Assembly: GCA_021404565.1 (NCBI GenBank)
Contig: JAAWWF010000001.1
Location: 481,613 to 545,612 of the forward strand
Length of the DNA: 64,000 nt
Direction: 5' to 3'
Source of the DNA: Roseivirga sp.
Lineage (GTDB): Bacteria > Bacteroidota > Bacteroidia > Cytophagales > Cyclobacteriaceae
A program made the translations under genes and the position numbers. This document shows, in pieces, positions 55,391 to 63,050 of the stretch. The notes below the pieces were generated by a model. It saw only the letters and a list, made by a program, of their open reading frames with translations, ran no database searches and was not told where the DNA came from. Within the stretch, counting starts at the first letter, position 1; each line of letters opens with the position of its first letter.

Positions 55391-56017
55391 TTAGGCGCTT
55401 TGTTCTGCTTTCAGGGCATCATATTCATTTCTGCCTTTGTCGGTTAGATAAGGCAGCAGGATTTTCCAAAGAGATTCGATAGGAGAATCAAAGTCTTTAT
55501 CTGAGTACTTTCTGTCAAGCAATGCACCTCCCAATGTCCAGAAGGTGTTTACCATCCATAAATTATGAATCAGATAATCATAATCCACATCACCTTTCTC
55601 GCTCACCAATCTGTCTGTCGCTATATAGTAATCCACTAGTTTCCGTGCGTCCTTTATCCGGGTGGCTGTGGCATTCTTATATTCTCCGGTGATATCAGGA
55701 TAAACCTCCAGCAGGTAGATGATCTCTGAGAAATAGAAACAATACTCCCTCTGTATTTCATAAAACCGGGCAAAGATATCCCGGAAGTGCTTTAACGTAA
55801 TTTCCTGCCCTTCAGGAATAATGATTCCCTTTGATCCATCAAGAATCTCTTGCTGAATAGCTGCCAACAGGTGCTCTTTGCGCTTAAAATGGTAAGTCAG
55901 ATTACCGGGACTAATGCCCATTTTGTCTGCAATCTCCTTAACAGTGACCTTAAAAAAGCCCTTCTGATTAAAAAGATGAACCGCATTCCTTAGAATTTCT
56001 GTTTTCGTATTTTTCAA
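55391..56017 (-). CDS. TetR-family transcriptional regulator
   Basis: This 208-residue protein has the N-terminal TetR HTH (EILRNAVHLFNQKGFFKVTVKEIADKMGISPGNLTYHFKRKEHLL, in part). The C-terminal ligand domain is unlike the common families. It heads an operon with the aldolase and BASS transporter genes. A perfect inverted repeat TTAGTAT-AAAC-ATACTAA lies 40 bases upstream and is a likely autoregulatory operator. The ligand is probably related to the transported compound. Confidence 0.9.
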   Translation of the reverse strand: MKNTKTEILRNAVHLFNQKGFFKVTVKEIADKMGISPGNLTYHFKRKEHLLAAIQQEILDGSKGIIIPEGQEITLKHFRDIFARFYEIQREYCFYFSEIIYLLEVYPDITGEYKNATATRIKDARKLVDYYIATDRLVSEKGDVDYDYLIHNLWMVNTFWTLGGALLDRKYSDKDFDSPIESLWKILLPYLTDKGRNEYDALKAEQSA

Positions 56018-56056
56018 AGCCTTGGTCGAGGGTCAGGATGATAAATCTCCATGAAA

Positions 56057-56074
56057 TTAGTATAAACATACTAA
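56057..56074. promoter_or_regulatory. Perfect inverted-repeat operator of the TetR operon
   Basis: TTAGTAT (56057-56063), AAAC, ATACTAA (56068-56074): 7 of 7 paired. It is 40 bases before the TetR start. On the minus strand it overlaps TATGTTTA, a near match to the -7 element, so binding would block the promoter. Confidence 0.65.
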
Positions 56075-56157
56075 GATTGAAATTATTTTAATATGAGCGG
56101 CAGAAAATCATCCATCTTTGTCAGACTTGCTATGCCATCGGAAGGGCTATTCGGCTT

Positions 56158-56409
56158 TCAGAGTAATTGTGCTTTCATAAAGCACTGCCATTCTTCTGTA
56201 GGGTCAGCAGGGTTGGGAGATTGTGAAGTGATGTCATCGATTATGCTGTATATACGCCCCATGTTCTTGGCCCTGTAGTCAATCCGGTTCAGGGCCTTTT
56301 CCACAGCCCTTTCTTTGGTAAATGACCAAACACGGGTTGAAATGGTATCATCTTCGGCATCAAAAGGGATATTATCCAGAAAGTCTTCACCTTGCATAAT
56401 TAAAACCAT
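56158..56409 (-). CDS. Small protein of unknown function
   Basis: This 83-residue protein may start at ATG 56409 or ATG 56397. It is acidic at the N-terminus (EDFLDNIPFDAEDDT) with a central basic patch (FTKERAVEKALNRIDYRAKNM) and an acidic-to-hydrophobic tail. No family is recognised. It lies between the TetR operon and the VOC-cupin gene. A short inverted repeat is just upstream. Coding status is moderately supported by length and composition. Confidence 0.5.
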   Translation of the reverse strand: MVLIMQGEDFLDNIPFDAEDDTISTRVWSFTKERAVEKALNRIDYRAKNMGRIYSIIDDITSQSPNPADPTEEWQCFMKAQLL

Positions 56410-56415
56410 AATAAT

Positions 56416-56432
56416 AGCCTAAAAAATAGGCT
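56416..56432. promoter_or_regulatory. Inverted repeat before the 83-residue gene
   Basis: AGCCTA (56416-56421), AAAAA, TAGGCT (56427-56432). It lies six bases upstream of the first candidate start codon, so it could control translation or transcription. Confidence 0.35.
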
Positions 56433-56522
56433 CATTAAAAAAACAGAACTACTAAAATATGATTTTATATATACAAAACTACAACTAAAACAATACTTTT
56501 TTCACACTAACCATTGTAAGTT

Positions 56523-57587
56523 TTAGCCTGGTAGACTTACCTCAAGAAGTTGTGTATCAGGCAATAACTCATGAAAGCGATATGTACAATCGGGTGGAAT
56601 GACAAAAGCATCACCAGCTCTCAAATCCTGCTCCTGTCCTTCAGCAAGAAGTTTCAGGCCGCCATCAAGCACAAAAGTGAAGAGAATGTCTACGCCATGC
56701 TTTAACAAAGCCTCCTTGCCTGTATCAGCCCCGGCCCGAATCACCTCTACTGAAGCTACTCCACTGGTTGCGTTCGCAATACCGGTATCTCTTGATTCGA
56801 ACCCTTGAGCTTTCCATGGCTGCCATTGGGCATCTTTCAACTCATGACGACAGAAAACTTGTCCCCCAAACTCACGATCAGGTTGAAACTCTGTGTTGGG
56901 AAGTTCCATTTCATGATCTATCGTGGTCATATGTGCTGCGGGAACACCTATCTCGATTACCTCCAGATTCTCAGATGACTCCAGCACTCGGTGTCTTATT
57001 TGGGGAGGTTGAGTCACGCAATCTCCGGCTTTAAGAATAAAAGGAGGCCCCTGATCTTCATACACTAATCTTACCCAGCCTCTGTAGCAATAGATCAATT
57101 GGAAGCCAATAGTATGATAGTGAACCATATCTGGCACGGGGCCGGCATCGGGTATACGAATGTGAGATGCAATAATACTCCCCCCCAACCTGTCTGGTAT
57201 CAGGTCGCGATAAAGCATGCCTGCACGGCCAATCACCCAGGGGGCGCTGTCTTTCAACCTGCGCACCTCAAAAGTATGTTGCGTTGATGGTAACTCGAGC
57301 CGGTAGTATAAAGGCTCAAACTTTATCAGAGTGCCATTAGGAGCCACAAGCTCTTCGGCAGGCGCTTCATCAGTAAGCAAGTGGACTACAGGGGCAGTTA
57401 TTTTCGCTGATCGGTCCAACTTCAGTACCAAACCGTGGCCTGACATTCTTGCCACTTCGGGGTCATCGGAAGGGTAAATCTGGTCAAGCCTGAAGCCGAG
57501 ATGGGTAAAGAAGTCCATATCCTCAGTCAAATCTGCCGAAGGCATCAACAACTCTGCCTGTCCCTTGAAACGTGCATTGTCCGCCAT
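56523..57587 (-). CDS. VOC-cupin fusion protein
   Basis: This 354-residue protein starts at ATG 57587. Residues about 1-90 resemble half of a glyoxalase-type VOC fold (MPSADLTEDMDFFTHLGFRLDQIYPSDDP). Two cupin domains follow: about 130-230 (MVHYHTIGFQLIYCYRGWVRLVYEDQGPPF and GDCVTQPPQIRHRVLE, each in part, with several metal-type His) and about 250-352 (GVDILFTFVLDGGLKLLAEG, GDAFVIPPDCTYRF), where the metal His set is reduced. Function unknown; a bicupin dioxygenase or isomerase is possible. Confidence 0.78.
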   Translation of the reverse strand: MADNARFKGQAELLMPSADLTEDMDFFTHLGFRLDQIYPSDDPEVARMSGHGLVLKLDRSAKITAPVVHLLTDEAPAEELVAPNGTLIKFEPLYYRLELPSTQHTFEVRRLKDSAPWVIGRAGMLYRDLIPDRLGGSIIASHIRIPDAGPVPDMVHYHTIGFQLIYCYRGWVRLVYEDQGPPFILKAGDCVTQPPQIRHRVLESSENLEVIEIGVPAAHMTTIDHEMELPNTEFQPDREFGGQVFCRHELKDAQWQPWKAQGFESRDTGIANATSGVASVEVIRAGADTGKEALLKHGVDILFTFVLDGGLKLLAEGQEQDLRAGDAFVIPPDCTYRFHELLPDTQLLEVSLPG

Positions 57588-57638
57588 GTTCAAGTTTAGT
57601 CAAAAAAAGGTCAGAAACAATATGCAACAAGAAGCAAT

Positions 57639-57659
57639 CACCGCGACAAAGTCGCGGTG
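57639..57659. other. GC-rich perfect hairpin
   Basis: CACCGCGAC (57639-57647) pairs with GTCGCGGTG (57651-57659), loop AAA. Neither strand has a proper T run, so it is not a standard terminator. It lies between two minus-strand genes. Confidence 0.55.
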
Positions 57660-57712
57660 TTCGTAAAATTGTTCATACTTAACGTTTACAACTAAAAAAT
57701 GAAGTTAATACC

Positions 57713-58069
57713 TCAAAGTCCACGTGTAGAAACCTTTATTTTACCTACTCCTCCGCAGTTAGGGCATGGCATAAAAGCCACTGTCCCATTACCAGCACAG
57801 TAATAGCAAGTAACCGTCTTAGATAGAATATCAGCATTTCTGGCAGCTTCCTGAAGTGTGACCGGTGTGGTCTTGGTTCGGGCAAGCGCTCTTCTATCAA
57901 CAGACATTTGAATTGGTTCTACTTTCAATAGATCAGGATATGCTTCCACCATAGCCTCTATTGATTTAAACTTAGTAAGTTTACCATCTTCTTCAACGCA
58001 CCAGGTCCTTCCTTTCTTAGTATAATAGGCCTTTAAATTGCCTAAGTGGTGTGTCTTGGGTTCTGTCAT
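57713..58069 (-). CDS. Small zinc-ribbon protein with DnaJ-like CxxCxGxG motifs
   Basis: This 118-residue protein has a helical N-terminal part with KAYYTKKGRTWCVEEDGKL and, at the C-terminus, CYYCAGNGTVAFMPCPNCGGVGK. The latter reproduces one of the two zinc modules of the DnaJ cysteine-rich region (C-x-x-C-x-G-x-G twice) without a J domain. It may bind zinc and perhaps a protein substrate. Function unknown. It is single and followed by a GC-rich hairpin. Confidence 0.7.
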   Translation of the reverse strand: MTEPKTHHLGNLKAYYTKKGRTWCVEEDGKLTKFKSIEAMVEAYPDLLKVEPIQMSVDRRALARTKTTPVTLQEAARNADILSKTVTCYYCAGNGTVAFMPCPNCGGVGKIKVSTRGL

Positions 58070-58236
58070 ACCGTGAAAGTAAGGAGATAATTTATATAGT
58101 TAAAATTTGAGTTTCGTAATATCACTATACAATCAAAAATTAGATCATTTGAAACAAAACGAGAATTATATCACAATTCTTATGTCAGGTTTGACTTCTG
58201 GTATCTATTATTCCAATCGTTTTACACAACCCTACT

Positions 58237-58252
58237 TCCTTAGAACTAAGGA
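58237..58252. promoter_or_regulatory. Perfect inverted repeat upstream of the molybdate operon
   Basis: TCCTTAG (58237-58243), AA, CTAAGGA (58246-58252), 7 of 7 paired. It lies 25 bases before ATG 58278 and is the only strong dyad in the leader. It does not match the E. coli ModE box, so if it is an operator the regulator is different. Confidence 0.45.
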
Positions 58253-58277
58253 GGTTTGCCACTCAACATCAAACTAA

Positions 58278-59072
58278 ATGTTTCTCACATTTAATTCTTT
58301 GCGCATCAAGACACCCAAGGTCAGCTCATTTTTGATGGCACTTATCGTGGCATGCCTGTTTTCATGCCATCAAAAAAAGACAAACAAACTTATCATTGCC
58401 ACAGCAGCCAACATGCAATTCGCTATGATTGAGCTGACAGAAACTTTTTCAAAAAAAACGGGAATTGAATGCGAAACCATTCTGGGCTCCTCTGGAAAGC
58501 TCACTGCGCAGATTGTTGCCGGGGCGCCTTACGATATTTTTGTATCGGCAGATATGAAATATCCGGAAGAGCTTTATCAACAGGGGCTTACCCGGAAAAA
58601 ACCTGAAGCATTTGCTACCGGCCGATTAGTGCTCTGGACGATGGAAAATGAATCACCGGACCTGACCAGATCACTCCGGGAGGAAACCCTCTCTCATATT
58701 GCCATTGCCAACCCCAAAACTGCTCCCTACGGCAGAGCTGCCATGGAAACCTTAGAAGCACTTGGACTCACCGGGCAAGCGGAATCTAAACTGGTATATG
58801 GGGAAAGCATTGCCCAAACCAATCAATTCATCACTTCTCAAGCAGCTCAAATCGGCTTTACAGCAAAGTCAGTGGTACTGGCTCCCGGTCTCAGGGATAA
58901 GGGTAGCTGGATAGACATCCCTCCGGACTATCATAGCCCGCTTCTCCAGGGGATAGTCACTTTAAAGAACAACACCGGGCAACAATCTGGCGCTAACGAA
59001 TTTTATGAATTCCTTTTTTCAGCTGAGGCTAAAGAAATATTGAATAAATTCGGCTACTCTTCTATTCAATGA
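58278..59072 (+). CDS. modA: Molybdate ABC transporter substrate-binding protein
   Basis: This 264-residue protein has a lipoprotein-type signal with cysteine 30 (LFSCHQKK). ModA motifs are clear: IIATAANMQFAMIELTETFSKKTG, LGSSGKLTAQIVAGAPYDIFVSADMKYPEEL (in part, with the oxyanion-binding Ser residues), IANPKTAPYGRAAMETL and GESIAQTNQFITSQAAQIGFTAKSVV. It captures molybdate or tungstate in the periplasm. An in-frame ATG at 58335 is an alternative start. It is first of a four-gene operon. Confidence 0.93.
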   Translation: MFLTFNSLRIKTPKVSSFLMALIVACLFSCHQKKTNKLIIATAANMQFAMIELTETFSKKTGIECETILGSSGKLTAQIVAGAPYDIFVSADMKYPEELYQQGLTRKKPEAFATGRLVLWTMENESPDLTRSLREETLSHIAIANPKTAPYGRAAMETLEALGLTGQAESKLVYGESIAQTNQFITSQAAQIGFTAKSVVLAPGLRDKGSWIDIPPDYHSPLLQGIVTLKNNTGQQSGANEFYEFLFSAEAKEILNKFGYSSIQ

Positions 59073-59471
59073 ATGAATGTATTGTCTGGCAAAATAGCGT
59101 CTGTCGCTCCTTCAGGAGATTTATCACTTGTCAAAGTGGACTGCTCTGGTATCCTTATCTCTGTAATTCTTATAGACACCCCTGACACGGCTACCTACCT
59201 GAAGGTTGACATGCCTGTAAAGCTGATGTTCAAAGAGACAGAGGTGATTATTGGCCTGGGCTCAACACACCAGATAAGCCTCCAGAACAAGTTAGACGGT
59301 CCCGTTACCCGCATTGAAAAAGGTGAGCTATTGAGCAAGATCACGATTCAGTCAGAGGCAGGAGCAATCTCATCCATCATCACCACCAATGCGGTGAACC
59401 AATTGGGACTGGAGGTCGGCACCCTCGCCTGTGCCATGATTAAGACGAACGAAATCATGCTTTCTGAATGA
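59073..59471 (+). CDS. Mop-like molybdate-binding protein
   Basis: This 132-residue protein starts immediately after the modA stop and overlaps modB by 4 bases. It has two half-domains of the Mop/TOBE type: SGKIASVAPSGDLSLVKVDC at the N-terminus and GPVTRIEKGELLSKITIQSEAGAISSIITTNAVNQLGLEVGTLACAMIKTNEIML (in part) at the C-terminus. Mop folds bind molybdate oligomerically as storage or sensor proteins. Its position within the transporter operon suggests a role in storing or delivering molybdate inside the cell. Confidence 0.87.
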   Translation: MNVLSGKIASVAPSGDLSLVKVDCSGILISVILIDTPDTATYLKVDMPVKLMFKETEVIIGLGSTHQISLQNKLDGPVTRIEKGELLSKITIQSEAGAISSIITTNAVNQLGLEVGTLACAMIKTNEIMLSE

Positions 59472-60142
59472 TCGACTGGGCTCCACTCATATTGACTTTC
59501 AAGCTTGCCATTATCACGACTTTGCTTTTGCTGTGCATTGCCATCCCTCTGGCTTACTGGCTCGCCAACAGCAAAAAAAGGATTAAACCGGTAATAGAAA
59601 CGCTGGTAAGCATGCCATTGGTGCTCCCCCCCACGGTACTGGGCTTTTATCTGCTTATTGCTTTTAGCCCCGCCAATGGCTTTGGCCAATGGCTTAACGA
59701 AAACCTGGGACTCCAATTGGTATTTTCTTTCGAAGGACTTGTATTTGCCTCCATTATCTACAGTCTTCCGTTTATGGTACATCCCATCCAATCAGGGTTT
59801 GCAAACCTTCCCACTTCCATAAGAGAAGCTTCCTACCTGCTGGGTAAGTCCAGGTTTACCACCCTTTGGAGGGTATTACTGCCTAATATGAAACCGGCAT
59901 TGCTTACAGGAATCGTCTTGTCATTTGCCCATACCATCGGTGAATTCGGAGTAGTGCTGATGATTGGTGGCAATATTCCAGGTGAAACTAAAGTAGCCTC
60001 CATCACAATCTACGATGAGGTAGAGGCGCTCAATTATGGAACTGCAAATACCTATTCTATTGTACTTTTTGTCATCACCTTCCTCATATTATTGACCGTT
60101 TATCTGGTCAATGGCGGATACCTTAAACAGTTCTGGAAATGA
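59468..60142 (+). CDS. modB: Molybdate ABC transporter permease
   Basis: This 224-residue permease has about five membrane helices. The binding-protein-dependent transport motif EAA---G appears as SIREASYLLGKSRFTTLWRVLLPNMKPALLTG (in part). Other ModB features are LVSMPLVLPPTVLGFYLLIAF, FASIIYSLPFMVHPIQSGF and HTIGEFGVVLMIGGNIPGETKVASI. It overlaps the Mop gene and modC by 4 bases each, so translation is coupled. Confidence 0.94.
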   Translation: MIDWAPLILTFKLAIITTLLLLCIAIPLAYWLANSKKRIKPVIETLVSMPLVLPPTVLGFYLLIAFSPANGFGQWLNENLGLQLVFSFEGLVFASIIYSLPFMVHPIQSGFANLPTSIREASYLLGKSRFTTLWRVLLPNMKPALLTGIVLSFAHTIGEFGVVLMIGGNIPGETKVASITIYDEVEALNYGTANTYSIVLFVITFLILLTVYLVNGGYLKQFWK

Positions 60143-61011
60143 TCGTAGCAGCGCTTCATAAAAAACTATGGTCTTCAGAGGGGGAAATGAATCTGGAGGT
60201 GGAATTCAGTCTGGAAAAAGGAGATTTCCTTACACTCTACGGTCCTTCCGGTGCAGGTAAAACTTCCATACTCAGGATGCTGGCAGGCTTGCTAAACCCT
60301 GAGGCAGGGAGTATCAAGGTAGATGGAAAGACCTGGTTTGATGCCAATACCAAAACAAATCTCCCTCCTCAAAAACGGAAGCTGGGTTTTCTTTTTCAGG
60401 ACTACGCTTTGTTCCCGAACATGACAGTTGGTCAAAACCTTTGCTTTGCTCTTTCAAAAGGCCAGAATGCCCAAATCGTAGAAGAGTTGCTCGATATTAT
60501 GGAGCTAAGAGCCATGACCGACAGAAAACCAGACTTACTCTCGGGAGGGCAAAAGCAACGAGTAGCTCTGGCCAGGGCCCTGGTACCCCAACCTGAAATA
60601 CTGCTACTGGATGAGCCATTATCAGCATTGGATGGAGAAATGCGATCCAGGCTCCAGGACTTTATTCTGGAGGCACACCAGAGGTTCAATTTAACAACGG
60701 TGCTGGTAAGCCATGATGTGGGGGAGATTCTTAAAATGTCAGATACCATGCTGGTTTTGTATGAAGGAAAAATCCTCAAACGAAGTACACCTGCAGATTT
60801 TTTTTCAAATAAAGCAGTAAGTGGAAAATTTCAGTTTACCGGGGAAATACTGGATATCACCCAACAAGACTTTATTTTTGTGATCTCAGTTTTAATTGGT
60901 AAAAACCTCGTCAAGGTGGTTGCCGATGAAAGCGACATCAGGAACCTGAAGATCGGAGACAAGGTATTGGTAGCCTCCAAGGCCTTCAATCCTATGATCC
61001 AAAAACTCTAA
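60139..61011 (+). CDS. modC: Molybdate ABC transporter ATP-binding protein
   Basis: This 290-residue ATPase has Walker A GPSGAGKTS, signature LLSGGQKQRVALARAL, Walker B LLLDEPLSALDG and switch His VLVSHDV. The C-terminal region (about 225-290, FTGEILDITQQDFIFVISVLIG and IGDKVLVASKAFNPMI) is a single Mop/TOBE-type domain with weak conservation. It energises the ModB permease. The next gene begins 19 bases later. Confidence 0.94.
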   Translation: MIVAALHKKLWSSEGEMNLEVEFSLEKGDFLTLYGPSGAGKTSILRMLAGLLNPEAGSIKVDGKTWFDANTKTNLPPQKRKLGFLFQDYALFPNMTVGQNLCFALSKGQNAQIVEELLDIMELRAMTDRKPDLLSGGQKQRVALARALVPQPEILLLDEPLSALDGEMRSRLQDFILEAHQRFNLTTVLVSHDVGEILKMSDTMLVLYEGKILKRSTPADFFSNKAVSGKFQFTGEILDITQQDFIFVISVLIGKNLVKVVADESDIRNLKIGDKVLVASKAFNPMIQKL

Positions 61012-61030
61012 AACCAGCCAGAACACCAGA

Positions 61031-61729
61031 ATGAAAACCATCGCTCACATTACAGATGTTCACCTTCACGAAGCCTTTCCCTTAGAGCAGGGAGTTGATC
61101 CCCGTGCTAACTGGACTATTATGCTGGATCACCTCTCCAACAAAGGTATCACCGACATTGTATTTGGAGGTGACATAGGTTCAGAATCTGCACATCCCTT
61201 CTTTTTTGAAAGTCTCAAAAACTTCAAGGTGAATATAGTGCTGGGAAATCACGACCTGGGAGAAATAGCCACCCTTTCCGCTGCCGGCAAAGACGGTCAC
61301 TATTACCTCTATGAGGACGACAACTATCGGTATATCGTATTAGACAGCTCTCCCGACAGGCTTTATAAAGATCAGGTAACATGGTTGAAACAAGCGGTGA
61401 GAACTAAAAAGAAAATCATTCTCTTTATACATCACCCTCTACTGGCCGTACCCTGCTATGTGGAAAGTAAATACGCAATGAAAAACAGGGGAATGATCAG
61501 GGACATTCTATTTGAAACCGAACTTGAAACCACTGTTTTCTGTGGTCACTATCACCTGGAAGACGAACGTAGAGAGAAAAACATAAGACAATTTGTAACT
61601 CCGGCCATTTCATATCAAATGGTTAAGTCGCCAAAGAAAATGATCGACACCTCGGTTTTTGGAGGGAGACTCGTCCATATCGCCCCTGAAAAAATTGATA
61701 CTGAGCTGATCATGTTTGCCAACGACTAA
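61031..61729 (+). CDS. Calcineurin-like metallophosphoesterase
   Basis: This 232-residue protein has the five metallophosphoesterase motifs: HITDVHLHE (D-x-H), VFGGDIG (GD), LGNHDLGE (GNHD), IHHPLL (H) and FCGHYHLED (GHxH). It lies 19 bases after modC, so it may be cotranscribed. A role in molybdate metabolism is not established; it may act on nucleotides or phosphodiesters. Its stop overlaps the convergent HxlR gene's stop by 4 bases. Confidence 0.9.
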   Translation: MKTIAHITDVHLHEAFPLEQGVDPRANWTIMLDHLSNKGITDIVFGGDIGSESAHPFFFESLKNFKVNIVLGNHDLGEIATLSAAGKDGHYYLYEDDNYRYIVLDSSPDRLYKDQVTWLKQAVRTKKKIILFIHHPLLAVPCYVESKYAMKNRGMIRDILFETELETTVFCGHYHLEDERREKNIRQFVTPAISYQMVKSPKKMIDTSVFGGRLVHIAPEKIDTELIMFAND

Positions 61730-62133
61730 AGGTGGGCAAGCTTCAGCTCTCTTTCTATTTCCCTGATAAGGCCGGATCTGTCACTAACTGCCCTGTTAAG
61801 AAAGGCGGAGTCGACAGTGGAATCGGCATCAAACTGCCCTGACCATATAATCATTTCTACCATTAAAGGTAAAAGGGCGATCCCCTTTGGGGTCAGACTA
61901 TAGCGGATTCTCGATTTTTTCACCACATCTTCCCCTGATCGGATCAAACCTCCTGCCTCCAGACTTCGCAGCCGATCTCGCAAGACGCTTGTTGACACCT
62001 TTTCATCAGCCTCCAGAAACTCATTGTAGTGGCGCTTTCCCTTGAACATAAGATCCCGAATAATCAAAAGTGACCATTTGTCACCAAAATGCTCCAGTCC
62101 GTAATTGGTTGGACAGTCAGACCTTCTTTTCAT
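61726..62133 (-). CDS. HxlR-family transcriptional regulator
   Basis: This 135-residue winged-helix protein has a conserved N-terminal Cys (RRSDCPTNYGLEHFGDKWSLLIIRDLMFKG, in part) and LRSLEAGGLIRSGEDVVKKSRIRYSLTPKG. HxlR/DUF24 proteins often sense oxidants or electrophiles through such a Cys. It is divergent from an SRPBCC gene and shares an intergenic region with nested palindromes, the likely operator. It overlaps the metallophosphoesterase stop by 4 bases. Confidence 0.93.
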   Translation of the reverse strand: MKRRSDCPTNYGLEHFGDKWSLLIIRDLMFKGKRHYNEFLEADEKVSTSVLRDRLRSLEAGGLIRSGEDVVKKSRIRYSLTPKGIALLPLMVEMIIWSGQFDADSTVDSAFLNRAVSDRSGLIREIERELKLAHL

Positions 62134-62181
62134 GCAATAAAAATACGATCGCCAATTTCCACTTGCAAATTCAAAGCTAAT

Positions 62182-62212
62182 AGTTAAATTTAACTTCGAA
62201 ATTACAAGTTAA
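62182..62212. promoter_or_regulatory. Nested palindromes between hxlR and the SRPBCC gene
   Basis: AGTTAAATTTAACT (62182-62195) is a perfect 14-base palindrome. It overlaps a second inverted repeat TTAACTT (62190-62196) with AAGTTAA (62206-62212). TAACTTCG within it resembles a -7 element for the SRPBCC gene. Confidence 0.55.
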
Positions 62213-62215
62213 TAT

Positions 62216-62677
62216 ATGACAACGCTACACAACCACATCACAATCAATGCAAGCCCCGAATCTGTCTGGCGGGTTTTATCTGATCTCGGCCGACTTGAAA
62301 AGTATGACCCTATCGTAACCAATTCAAGACTGATTGAAAAGGCCACTTCGGGGCTCGGTGCTAAGCGACACTGCCACACAGCCAATGGCTGGTTCAAGGA
62401 AGAGGTAAGCGAATGGCAGCCGCACCAAAAACTTTCCTTTACCCTCTTTGATTGTAACTTGCCCATGAAGGCTCTGAAGCATAGTTATCACCTGGAACAA
62501 GTTGGTATGGCTACTAAAATTTCGCAAACCATGACCTATACCATGAAATACAGGATACTTGGAAGAGTTATGGATGTTTTGATAGTCAGAAAACAATCAA
62601 ATAGGGGAATCAGGCTTTTCTTTGAAGGACTTAAGAAAGAAGTGGAGAACGAAAACAACACAGACCATGGCGTATGA
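62216..62677 (+). CDS. SRPBCC-family (START-like) protein
   Basis: This 153-residue protein has the polyketide cyclase/START-like order: INASPESVWRVLSDLGRLEKYDP, GAKRHCHTANGWFKEEVSEW and KISQTMTYTMKYRILGRVMDVL (each in part). It forms a hydrophobic ligand cavity. It is divergent from hxlR and probably under its control. The next gene starts 11 bases before its stop. Confidence 0.85.
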   Translation: MTTLHNHITINASPESVWRVLSDLGRLEKYDPIVTNSRLIEKATSGLGAKRHCHTANGWFKEEVSEWQPHQKLSFTLFDCNLPMKALKHSYHLEQVGMATKISQTMTYTMKYRILGRVMDVLIVRKQSNRGIRLFFEGLKKEVENENNTDHGV

Positions 62678-63026
62678 TGAATTCCTGGTGGACCGGGTAA
62701 GACAAGTACTTAACGAAAGGCAGGCCATTTTCTTTGAGAAAAAAATGATGGGTGGGCTCATCTTTATGGTGAATGAGAAAATGTGCGTTGGCGTGGACAT
62801 CGACAAAGCAACTGGTAATTCACGCATCATGGCCCGCATAGGCAAAGAAGCCTATGCCAAAGCACTAAGAGAAAAAGGCACACGCGAGATGGACTTTACC
62901 GGCACCGTCATGAGAGGCTTTGTATTTATAGACCCGGATGGCTTTGACCTGGACGAGGATTTAGAGTTTTGGATAGACAAGGCGCTTGCCTTTAATGTAT
63001 TTGCGAAAAAGACGAATAAAAAGTAA
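62667..63026 (+). CDS. TfoX/Sxy N-terminal domain protein
   Basis: This 119-residue protein starts at ATG 62667, overlapping the SRPBCC gene by 11 bases, which implies coupling. It has FEKKMMGGLIFMVNEKMCVGVD and FVFIDPDGFDLDEDLEFWIDKALAF, typical of TfoX-N proteins. Only the N-terminal domain is present, as in many non-competence members. Role unknown; in Gammaproteobacteria TfoX drives competence. Confidence 0.87.
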   Translation: MAYDEFLVDRVRQVLNERQAIFFEKKMMGGLIFMVNEKMCVGVDIDKATGNSRIMARIGKEAYAKALREKGTREMDFTGTVMRGFVFIDPDGFDLDEDLEFWIDKALAFNVFAKKTNKK

Positions 63027-63050
63027 TTTGATCCTGGCCCCGAAGAGACT

